Of a stretch of DNA of 5,412 nucleotides, positions 1 through 5,412 are shown piece by piece. The stretch spans positions 1 to 5,412 of the forward strand of contig JAQSYR010000128.1 in NCBI GenBank assembly GCA_029256035.1, written 5' to 3'. The position numbers were made by a program, and so were the translations under genes. Origin of the DNA: Anaerocolumna sp. (GTDB taxonomy: Bacteria > Bacillota > Clostridia > Lachnospirales > Lachnospiraceae). The notes under the pieces were generated by a model. It saw only the letters and a list, made by a program, of their open reading frames with translations, did no database searches and was not told the DNA's origin. Position 1 is the first letter of the stretch. The number at the start of each line of letters is the position of its first letter.

Positions 1-1
1 A

Positions 2-187
2 TATAATGGATCTACGAAAAAGTGGACGAAGGTAAAAACTGTAAAGGGCTTGACTAGTGCAAAAATAAGCAATCTAAAGGCTAATTCAAGTTATAAATTT
101 AAAGTTATAGCATACAAGAACTATGGGGGATTAGTTTATACCGGACCTAGTTCCAGTGTAGTTACAATTAAAACTGCAGCGAAATAA
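2..187 (+). CDS. C-terminal end of a fibronectin type III-domain protein (5' partial)
   Basis: An open frame enters from the left edge and stops at TAA 185-187, giving 61 residues. The visible part looks like the second half of a fibronectin type III beta-sandwich: a KISNLKANSSYKFKVIAYK stretch matches the usual 'L..L.p.t.Y.fkV.Ay' strand pattern. It is followed by GGLVYTGPSSSVVTIKT, matching the final 'S..v.v.T' strand, and the protein ends a few residues later. In Clostridia such domains commonly occur as C-terminal repeats of secreted glycosidases, peptidases or surface proteins, where they act as spacers or carbohydrate-binding accessories. The catalytic or anchoring part lies outside the window, so the function of the whole protein cannot be named. 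A terminator follows directly, so this gene is not part of the transcription unit to the right. Confidence 0.7.
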   Translation, partial: YNGSTKKWTKVKTVKGLTSAKISNLKANSSYKFKVIAYKNYGGLVYTGPSSSVVTIKTAAK

Positions 188-211
188 ATACAATATAATA
201 GGATAAATATT

Positions 212-252
212 AAAATGCCAGGTAGTAAATAAAACTGCCTGGCATTTTTTTT
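212..252 (+). terminator. Rho-independent terminator after the FnIII-domain gene
   Basis: Arms 212-225 and 235-248 form a 14-bp stem (core AATGCCAGG / CCTGGCATT, one T-G wobble) around a 9-nt A/T loop. The 3' arm runs into eight consecutive T residues at 245-252. The stem begins 24 nt after the stop codon of the upstream gene. Because the outer stem is A-T, it could also work on transcripts from the opposite strand, but no gene is seen arriving from that side. Confidence 0.93.
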
Positions 253-266
253 GCCCTATTATCAAC

Positions 267-317
267 TTATTATATGGTTTTGCCTATGGGTTATTATATG
301 GTTTTGCCTATTGGTTA
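267..317. repeat. 24-nt direct tandem repeat, about 2.1 copies
   Basis: Two adjacent units at 267-290 and 291-314 are identical except one base (288 G versus 312 T), followed by TTA at 315-317 starting a third copy. Each unit begins TTATTATATGG and contains TTTTGCCTAT. The repeat lies between the terminator and the probable promoter. It encodes nothing plausible on either strand. Its role is unknown; slippage-generated intergenic sequence is the simplest view. Confidence 0.85.
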
Positions 318-318
318 G

Positions 319-347
319 TTGACAAAATGACTTACATGAGTTAAATT
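319..347 (+). promoter_or_regulatory. Probable sigma-A promoter upstream of the rpoN remnant
   Basis: A perfect -35 TTGACA at 319-324 is followed after 17 nt by TAAATT at 342-347. This matches the -10 consensus at four of six positions, including the first two and the last. Transcription would start near 354, leaving an untranslated stretch of about 130 nt that carries the 18-nt repeats before the first rpoN-derived ATG. It is the best vegetative promoter visible between the terminator and the regulatory genes and could drive the activator by read-through of the broken rpoN. It is inferred from sequence only. Confidence 0.5.
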
Positions 348-371
348 TATGCTGACTTACTTTGAAAAAAA

Positions 372-425
372 GCAACAGCAGAAAAAATAGCAACAGCAGA
401 AAAAATAGCAACAGCAGTAATAACA
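372..425. repeat. 18-nt direct tandem repeat, about 2.6 copies
   Basis: Units at 372-389 and 390-407 are identical (GCAACAGCAG then AAAAAATA). A third at 408-425 keeps the first ten bases and then degenerates. The array sits just upstream of the point where rpoN homology starts abruptly. The stretch from here to 482 contains no recognisable rpoN 5' coding sequence in any of the three forward frames, so the array may be connected with the rearrangement that removed the rpoN start. Confidence 0.85.
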
Positions 426-482
426 ACAAAGAATATAATAGCTGTAAAATACGAATTATGATAGAATAAAGTAACGATATAA

Positions 483-1620
483 ATGGTTCAATCTGCTGAA
501 ATTTTACAAATGAGTGCACAGGAACTTGAAACCTACATTAGTGGAATTGCAATGGAGAATCCCATCATTGATATTGAAGATTGGAATTCGCCTTTAAATG
601 ATAATGAATTTCAGAAAAAAATTGACTGGTTAAATCAGATGGAGGAGCACAACCTTGTGTATTCCAAGCAGGAGTTTGGGGATGCAGAGGAAAGAGATAT
701 GTGGGAAGTAATTGGTGAAAGTCAGGAAGAAGATTTATCCCAGTATCTTCACTCTCAAATAGTAACCAAAAATCTCACAAAAAAAGAGTATCAGATAATT
801 TCCTATATCATAAATTGCCTGGATACTAAGGGTTATTTAGAAATTGATCTTAAGGAGCTTGAGAAACATTTTGAAATACTGCCAGAAGAAGCAGAACGGT
901 TATTATTCCTGGTGCAGGGCTTAGAGCCAGCTGGTGTAGGTGCCAGAAATCTAAAGGAATGTTTGCTGCTTCAGTTGGATCGTAAACATATGAATGCCCC
1001 AATGCTCAGAACAATTATATCTGAATATATTGACCTAATAGCTAAAAATCAAATTTCTGTGATCTCAAAAAAAATGAAAGTTCCAGTGGATAAAATACTT
1101 GGAGAAATTGAAATTTTAAAATCCTTAAATCCAAAACCAGGGAACAGTTTTGCATCAAAAGAAAATCTGAATTATATTGTACCTGATGTAACGGTGGTAA
1201 AGCTGGAAGGTTATAACGAAAACAATTGTGGATATCCAGGAAGAGTTCTTTTATAGTGGATGTGCATTAAAACCAATGCGTTTAATAGATGTGGCTGATC
1301 TTATAGGAATCCATGAATCCACAGTAAGTCGTGGAATAAAAGGAAAGTATCTTCAATGTACCTGGGGTGTATATCCTATGGACTATTTCTTCTCCAAAGG
1401 AATAGAGACCACAAAAGAAAACACCATAATAGCAGCCGAAGGAGTAAAAGAAGAGATTGTGCGTCTTGTAGAGGAAGAAGATAAGAGAAATCCTTTAAGT
1501 GACCAGAAGATTGCAGATATTCTTAATAATAAAGGAATCAAAATTTCCAGAAGAACCGTAGCAAAGTATAGAAATATATTGGAGATTAAAGATGCAAGTG
1601 GGCGGAAATTATTTGGATAA
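483..1620 (+). pseudogene. rpoN: RNA polymerase sigma-54 factor, truncated and frameshifted
   Basis: Two frames together cover most of sigma-54. Frame A (483-1256) starts at MVQSAEILQMSAQELE, which corresponds to about residue 19 of E. coli RpoN in region I. It continues through the core-binding domain (DTKGYLEIDL, LEPAGVGARNLKECLLLQL, LNPKPG) to VPDVTVVKLEG. Frame B, open from 1201 to 1620, resumes at KTIVDIQEEFF and contains LKPMRL, the helix-turn-helix IHESTVSR and the RpoN box SRRTVAKYR (1546-1572), ending at the normal C-terminus. Against E. coli RpoN about 58 residues between these blocks are missing, covering the segment before the HTH. The 5' end is also lost: an in-frame TAA (480-482) directly precedes ATG 483 and no Shine-Dalgarno site is present. 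Region I is needed for activator response and the missing middle lies in the DNA-binding half, so a functional sigma factor is unlikely. The two pieces and the activator downstream are co-directional. An assembly collapse is the alternative explanation. Confidence 0.88.
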
Positions 1621-1635
1621 AGATAGGCAGAAATT

Positions 1636-1641
1636 GAGAGG
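1636..1641 (+). promoter_or_regulatory. Ribosome binding site that decides the activator start
   Basis: GAGAGG lies directly against the ATG at 1642, too close for initiation there, but 9 nt before the in-frame ATG at 1651. This favours 1651 (protein starting MKDTLRK) over the three-codon-longer form starting at 1642. Confidence 0.6.
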
Positions 1642-1650
1642 ATGAATTTA

Positions 1651-4557
1651 ATGAAAGATACCTTAAGAAAGCTGATTAATGAAGAAGATGCAAAAAATCC
1701 TTTGACTGATGAAGAAATTGCTATATCCTTAAACATCTTAAGGGAAACGGTAACAAATATTCGAAGAGAATGTGGAATCCCTGATTCAAGAGAAAGAAGA
1801 AAAAATATTTTAACTGAGGATATTAAAAAAATCTTAACGGAACAAGGAGACGTTTCGGAAAGAGGTCTAACAAAAATTCTAAATGATAATGGGTATGTTA
1901 TTGGTAAATATGCAGTTGGAAAGATGAAAGAAGAAGTTCTTTTATCTTGGGAAATTCCAAAGAAACGGGAAGAGGAAATTAATTCGGAACCTATGGGTAA
2001 GGGAAAGCCAGATGAAATTTTCAGCTCGTTTATCGGCTATAATGGAAGTATGAAAAATCAAATCAGCCGGGCTCAGGCAGCAATTCTTTATCCGCCAAAT
2101 GGACTTCATTCCTTAATTTACGGGCCATCTGGAGTAGGAAAAAGTCTGTTGGCTGAACTTATGTATCAGTATGCCATTACCACAGACAATTTTGATGAAG
2201 ATGCGCCGTTCTTTCAATTTAATTGTGCCGATTATGCGGACAACCCTCAATTATTACTTGCTCAGTTATTTGGTTATAGCAAAGGGGCATTTACTGGTGC
2301 AACAGAGCACAAAAAAGGAATTGTAGAACTGTGTGATGGGGGAATTCTTTTTCTGGATGAAGTTCACCGATTGCCGCCGGAAGGACAGGAAATATTATTT
2401 TATTTAATGGATAAAGGGAAATTTAGGCGTCTGGGAGAAGCGGATACCCAAAGAGAAAGTAAAGTCATGGTCATCGCAGCGACTACAGAAAACCCTCAAA
2501 GTTCTTTACTTTTAACCTTCCGCAGAAGAATTCCAATGATTATTGAGATTCCATCATTAAAGGAACGACCCATTAGCGAAAAAACCCAATTCATTCATCA
2601 ATTCTTTCAGATGGAAGCAAGGCGACTTGGAAGGGAAATCTGGGTGAAGGAAGATGTATTAAAATGTCTTGCTTGGAATGAATCTCCAGGAAATGTTGGT
2701 CAGTTAAAATCAGACATACAGGTTTGCTGTGCAAAAGCATTTCTGGAAAGTAAGATGAAGCAGACGGAAAAAATAATGGTAGGTTTATATTGCCTTGCTG
2801 AATCCATGAAAAAAGAATTTCAAAAGGAGAAAGTTCCAAAAGAAATTAATGCTCTCATACATGGAGAAATGTATTTTTCACCAGACGTTAATGAAAGCTA
2901 CCCTGCCAGTGAATTTAAAGATGGATGGGATATTTATGATAAAGTGGAAAGTAAGTATGAGCAGTTAAAAAAGGATGGATTAGAAGAAGCTGAAATTGAG
3001 AAAATACTTTCCAACGAGATTGAATCAAGCTTTTATCTTCATATCAAAGAAGTGGAAGAATCCCGTTTTAGTATGGAAGAAATAGCCAATATTGTTGGGG
3101 AAGATATTTTAAATATAACAAAGGACATTTATGAACTGGCGAAAAAAAGACTTCCTCTGTTGGAATCCTCTTTGATATTTCCTTTAGCTATCCATTTGAA
3201 TATGGCAATAGACAGGATGAAAATGAAAGGTCGAGCTATTCGATCTGGTATGAAAAATATTAGGGAATTATATCCTGAAGACTATAAAATTGCTGAAGAA
3301 ATAATTTACGAAATAAAAAAGAAGTATTATTTAGAAATCAATGATGAAGAAATCGGATTCTTAGTCATGTACTTTAGAAAATTTCAGAGACAGGATACCA
3401 TATCCCAAGGGAAAATAGGAGTACTGGTGGTTTCCCATGGACATGTAGCTTGTGGTATGGCCGAAGTAGCTAATATTATTATGGGTGTAAATCATGCTGT
3501 AGGGCTTGAGACAGACTTTAAAGATACTCCCCAGGAGATGGCGGGAAAAGTAGTACAGGCAGTACGTCAGATGGATCAAGGAAAAGGCTGTATTATTCTG
3601 GCAGATATGGGTTCCCTGATGACTGTAAAAGAACGAATTGAAGAGGAAACCGGAATCCTTGTAGGAATTGTCGGCAGAACCGATACCTTAATGGTAATTG
3701 AATGTATCAGAAAAGTATTGTGGACCGATGAGGACATTGATACTATCATTGAGGATTTAGATATAAAAAATACAATTACTACCTCGTCAAAAAGAAAAGA
3801 GCAACAAAAGGAAAATGCAATTGTATGTCTTTGTATTACTGGAGAAGGGGCAGCAAGAAACATCAGTACCCATCTTCAGAATCAATTAGGCACCAGCCTG
3901 AATTCTGTAGAAATTTTAACAAAAGGTTATATTGAAGATTCAAAAATTGAAAACATTATTGGATCTTTGGAAGATAAATATAATATCTTGGCTATTGTTG
4001 GAACCATTGATCCAAAGGTTGATAAGTATCCCTTCTATTCCATTCATGATATTTATGGTTCCCATGGAATTCAGTCTTTAAGAAAACTGTTACAAGCCAG
4101 GACTATGACGGATACTGTAGATTTAGGGGATGTAATTCAAAGTGAAAATATTCTGGTAAATCCAACCTTTCATTTTAAAGATGAGATTTTAGATTATTCC
4201 ATTCAGAAATTAATTGACCAGGGAAATGTTAAACCAGAATTTCTGTTAAGTGTCTATAAGCGAGAGGGGTTAATGACCACTTATTTAAAAGGAGGCATTG
4301 CAATTCCTCATGGGGATACAGAACTGGTTACAAAACCAGCCATATATATTACTAAATTAGCCAAAGCAATCAGTTGGGATGGAACCAACACCGTTGATGT
4401 TATTTTTGTATTAGCCCTGAATGAAGATTCAAAAAAATATTTCGAACAATTATATAAAATTATTTCAGATGAAAGCATGATTTCTTCTATAAGAAACAGT
4501 AATTCTACAGAAGAAATTTTAAAAATTCTATGTATTCTTACGAAATCAGACAGATAG
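1651..4557 (+). CDS. LevR-type sigma-54-dependent activator with PRD and PTS EIIA/EIIB domains
   Basis: An enhancer-binding protein of about 968 residues that should open sigma-54 promoters in response to PTS phosphorylation. Numbering is from ATG 1651; the alternative start at 1642 adds MNL. Residues 2-50 and 54-100 look like two RpoN-box-type DNA-binding modules, in place of the winged helix of B. subtilis LevR. The AAA+ domain (about 125-365) has Walker A GPSGVGKS (158-165), the sigma-54-contacting GAFTGA loop (212-217), Walker B GGILFLDE (230-237), arginines 291-293 and the LevR-style sensor II PGNVGQLKSDI (346-356). A PRD (about 470-582) keeps the first conserved histidine (His515), but the second position is Tyr574. 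An EIIA-Man domain (588-703) has active-site His596 in SHGH. A LevR-style EIIB-like domain (722-815) has Cys728 before ITGEG. The C-terminus (829-962) is an EIIA-Fru/Ntr-type domain with His887 in GIAIPH; LevR has a second PRD there. The frame is intact with all ATPase motifs. Its likely target is the promoter immediately downstream. The inducing sugar is unknown. Confidence 0.93.
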   Translation: MKDTLRKLINEEDAKNPLTDEEIAISLNILRETVTNIRRECGIPDSRERRKNILTEDIKKILTEQGDVSERGLTKILNDNGYVIGKYAVGKMKEEVLLSWEIPKKREEEINSEPMGKGKPDEIFSSFIGYNGSMKNQISRAQAAILYPPNGLHSLIYGPSGVGKSLLAELMYQYAITTDNFDEDAPFFQFNCADYADNPQLLLAQLFGYSKGAFTGATEHKKGIVELCDGGILFLDEVHRLPPEGQEILFYLMDKGKFRRLGEADTQRESKVMVIAATTENPQSSLLLTFRRRIPMIIEIPSLKERPISEKTQFIHQFFQMEARRLGREIWVKEDVLKCLAWNESPGNVGQLKSDIQVCCAKAFLESKMKQTEKIMVGLYCLAESMKKEFQKEKVPKEINALIHGEMYFSPDVNESYPASEFKDGWDIYDKVESKYEQLKKDGLEEAEIEKILSNEIESSFYLHIKEVEESRFSMEEIANIVGEDILNITKDIYELAKKRLPLLESSLIFPLAIHLNMAIDRMKMKGRAIRSGMKNIRELYPEDYKIAEEIIYEIKKKYYLEINDEEIGFLVMYFRKFQRQDTISQGKIGVLVVSHGHVACGMAEVANIIMGVNHAVGLETDFKDTPQEMAGKVVQAVRQMDQGKGCIILADMGSLMTVKERIEEETGILVGIVGRTDTLMVIECIRKVLWTDEDIDTIIEDLDIKNTITTSSKRKEQQKENAIVCLCITGEGAARNISTHLQNQLGTSLNSVEILTKGYIEDSKIENIIGSLEDKYNILAIVGTIDPKVDKYPFYSIHDIYGSHGIQSLRKLLQARTMTDTVDLGDVIQSENILVNPTFHFKDEILDYSIQKLIDQGNVKPEFLLSVYKREGLMTTYLKGGIAIPHGDTELVTKPAIYITKLAKAISWDGTNTVDVIFVLALNEDSKKYFEQLYKIISDESMISSIRNSNSTEEILKILCILTKSDR
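4463..4516 (+). promoter_or_regulatory. Candidate activator-binding region (clustered TTTC/GAAA half-sites)
   Basis: Inside the 3' end of the activator gene, half-sites alternate as TTTC 4463, GAAA 4471, TTTC 4481, GAAA 4493, TTCT 4503, AGAA 4509 and GAAA 4513. They form several short dyads, the best being TTTCTT-CTAT-AAGAAA (4481-4496). The GAAA copies are 22 and 20 nt apart, about two helical turns. Relative to a start near 4585 the cluster covers roughly -122 to -69, where LevR-family upstream activating sequences are usually found. The DNA is AT-rich and coding, so chance is a real possibility. Confidence 0.25.
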
Positions 4558-4574
4558 TTGGCACGTTTCTTGCT
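4558..4574 (+). promoter_or_regulatory. Sigma-54 (-24/-12) promoter of the aldolase-PTS operon
   Basis: TTGGCACGTTTCTTGCT matches the sigma-54 consensus TTGGCACG-N4-TTGCW at every defined position, with GG at 4560-4561 and GC at 4572-4573 separated by the required 10 nt. The element begins on the base after the activator's TAG stop (4555-4557). With GC at about -13/-12, transcription should start near 4585, giving a leader of about 19 nt. The leader includes the Shine-Dalgarno AAGGAG (4591-4596), 7 nt before ATG 4604. This makes the aldolase and following PTS genes direct targets of sigma-54 plus the upstream activator. Confidence 0.93.
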
Positions 4575-4603
4575 CTATATAAAGGCATGAAAGGAGTGGA
4601 AAC

Positions 4604-5221
4604 ATGAACATTAATAATTTCCCAAAAGTCACTGTCATCTTAAGAGGTTATACCTATTCACAAGTAAGAACTGTTGTTAAAAACCTGGTTGGGTCAAAAC
4701 TGCAGGCTGTTGAAATCACTATGAACTCCCCGGAGGCTGTATCTACAATTGAAAAGATCAGCAGGGAGTTCGGTGATTCCATATCAGTTGGAGCTGGTAC
4801 CGTAACAAAATATGAACAGGCAAAAGCAGTTATTGAAGCAGGTGCAGCATTCATTTTATCTCCAGTTATGTTTAGTAAAAAAATATTGGATTTGTGTAAC
4901 GAACATGGGGTTATCTCTGTACCAGGTGCATTTTCACCAACAGAAATCAACCAATGTTTTGAAGATGGTGCATCCATCGTAAAAGTATTTCCGGCAGGAA
5001 GATTAGGTAGCAAGTATATCACTGATATTCAGGCACCTCTTGGTAAAATGCCATTAATGGTTGTAGGTGGTGTCAATACCGATAATGTGAAAGAATATTT
5101 TGATGCAGGAGCTTCTTTTGCAGGAATCGCTTCCGGTATATTCAACAAAGAAGACATTTTGAATGAAAATGAAGAAGGAATCAGAAAATCCATTCAAGAG
5201 ATTGAAGCAAAACTAGATTAA
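4604..5221 (+). CDS. KDPG/KDPGal-type aldolase (2-dehydro-3-deoxy-phosphosugar acid aldolase)
   Basis: A 205-residue class I aldolase of the Eda/DgoA family, the normal length for a single TIM-barrel subunit that works as a cytoplasmic trimer. Members split 2-keto-3-deoxy-6-phospho-aldonates into pyruvate and glyceraldehyde 3-phosphate. Visible motifs are ILRG near the N-terminus (Arg14), the catalytic Glu37 in VEITM, GAGTV (64-68), the Schiff-base Lys127 in VKVFPAG and the phosphate-binding VGGV (154-157). In E. coli Eda the glutamate motif reads EVTLR; here the Arg position is Asn41 in the string NSP. The KDPGal aldolase DgoA also has NSP there, so a galactonate-type or other stereoisomeric substrate is possible. 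An AAGGAG Shine-Dalgarno sits 7 nt upstream. It is the first gene after the sigma-54 promoter, and the gatA-like gene follows after 15 nt. The substrate cannot be fixed from sequence alone, so no symbol is assigned. Confidence 0.9.
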   Translation: MNINNFPKVTVILRGYTYSQVRTVVKNLVGSKLQAVEITMNSPEAVSTIEKISREFGDSISVGAGTVTKYEQAKAVIEAGAAFILSPVMFSKKILDLCNEHGVISVPGAFSPTEINQCFEDGASIVKVFPAGRLGSKYITDIQAPLGKMPLMVVGGVNTDNVKEYFDAGASFAGIASGIFNKEDILNENEEGIRKSIQEIEAKLD

Positions 5222-5236
5222 AGAAATGAGATGTAT

Positions 5237-5412
5237 ATGAGCGAAATAAAATTTAATGAATCACAAATTTTAAAATTAGAAGGTAACACATCGAATGTAG
5301 AAGTTCTTTCAACCATTGCAGATTTGCTCTGTGAAAAAGGTCTTGTAAAAGATACATACAAAAAAGCAATCCTTGACAGAGAGGCAGTATTCCCTACCGG
5401 TTTATTTACTGG
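5237..5412 (+). CDS. PTS EIIA component, galactitol (Gat) type, 3' partial
   Basis: The first 58 codons of a gene that runs off the right edge. The segment VEVLSTIADLLCEKGLVKDT followed by YKKAILDREAVFPTGL matches the N-terminal half of EIIA-Gat proteins, in particular the 'RE..FPTGL' signature before the active-site histidine, which lies beyond the window. EIIA-Gat passes phosphate from HPr to EIIB-Gat for uptake and phosphorylation of hexitols or related sugars, so EIIB and EIIC genes are expected next. ATG 5237 is preferred because the purine-rich GAAATGAG ends 6 nt before it; an in-frame ATG at 5231 would add MY. It lies 15 nt after the aldolase stop with no terminator between them, so the two are cotranscribed from the sigma-54 promoter. 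With a KDPG-type aldolase alongside, the actual substrate may be a sugar acid or deoxy-sugar rather than galactitol. Confidence 0.85.
   Translation, partial: MSEIKFNESQILKLEGNTSNVEVLSTIADLLCEKGLVKDTYKKAILDREAVFPTGLFT

Noticed and set aside
267..425. Possible CRISPR-like array
   Set aside because: Units are head-to-tail with no spacers, and two different unit lengths are present. There are no cas genes.
362..469. Small plus-strand frame from TTG with repeated SNSRKN units
   Set aside because: It is created by the 18-nt repeat, has no Shine-Dalgarno site, a weak start codon and no recognisable similarity.
262..519. Minus-strand frame of 85 codons with a long Leu/Phe run resembling a membrane segment
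   Set aside because: The Leu/Phe run is just the complement of the 18-nt A-rich repeats, and the repeated HRQNHII string is the complement of the 24-nt repeat. It also overlaps the start of the rpoN remnant and has no ribosome binding site.
1198..1260. Programmed frameshift joining the two rpoN frames
   Set aside because: About 58 residues are missing at the junction as well as the frame change, and I see no obvious slippery heptamer, so a deletion explains it better.
1383..1736. Minus-strand frame opposite the rpoN 3' end and activator start; similar ones at 2591-2839, 3361-3579, 3576-3863 and 4654-5022
   Set aside because: Each lies opposite well-recognised coding sequence, with no family resemblance and no ribosome binding site noticed. 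They are shadows of the + strand genes.
4324..4339. Perfect dyad CTGGTT-N4-AACCAG, with GTTGG-N7-CCAAC nearby at 4373-4389, as activator sites
   Set aside because: Six-base dyads of this kind are expected several times by chance in 5.4 kb. They lie about 200-260 nt before the start site, their half-sites differ, and both fall in codons for conserved EIIA residues.
4470..4484. TGAAAGCATGATTTC as a catabolite-responsive (cre) site
   Set aside because: The central CG and the length of the cre consensus do not fit.

Overview
The window is about 5.4 kb of AT-rich DNA. Its gene families, AT-biased codon use and purine-rich Shine-Dalgarno sites point to a low-GC Firmicute, most likely class Clostridia and probably a Lachnospiraceae-like gut anaerobe. 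This assignment is inferred from gene content and composition, not from a marker gene.

Layout, left to right on the + strand. (1) 2-187 is the 3' end of a gene whose product ends in a fibronectin type III-like domain, followed by a strong intrinsic terminator at 212-252. (2) 253-482 is non-coding. It holds a 24-nt tandem repeat (267-317), a probable sigma-A promoter (319-347) and an 18-nt tandem repeat (372-425). (3) 483-1620 is the sigma-54 gene rpoN, but broken: the first ~18 codons and the ribosome binding site are gone, and an internal deletion of very roughly 60 codons near 1205-1215 also shifts the frame. The C-terminal helix-turn-helix and RpoN box survive. (4) 1651-4557 is an intact LevR-type, sigma-54-dependent activator of about 968 residues. 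Its order is two RpoN-box-like N-terminal domains, AAA+ with GAFTGA, PRD, EIIA-Man, EIIB-like, and a C-terminal EIIA-Fru/Ntr-type domain. (5) A consensus sigma-54 promoter (4558-4574) starts on the base after the activator's stop codon. (6) 4604-5221 is a KDPG/KDPGal-type aldolase. (7) From 5237 to the window edge is the start of a galactitol-type PTS EIIA gene (gatA-like).

Taken together this is a sugar or sugar-acid PTS operon of the LevR regulatory type. The activator would sense PTS phosphorylation through its PRD/EII modules and open the -24/-12 promoter for the aldolase and PTS genes. The odd part is that the sigma factor this switch needs is encoded next door by a gene that looks dead. 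The cell must have another rpoN, or the operon is being lost, or the assembly has dropped sequence. The second notable point is that the activator's N-terminus resembles the C-terminal DNA-binding region of the adjacent sigma-54, as if DNA-binding modules had been borrowed from it.
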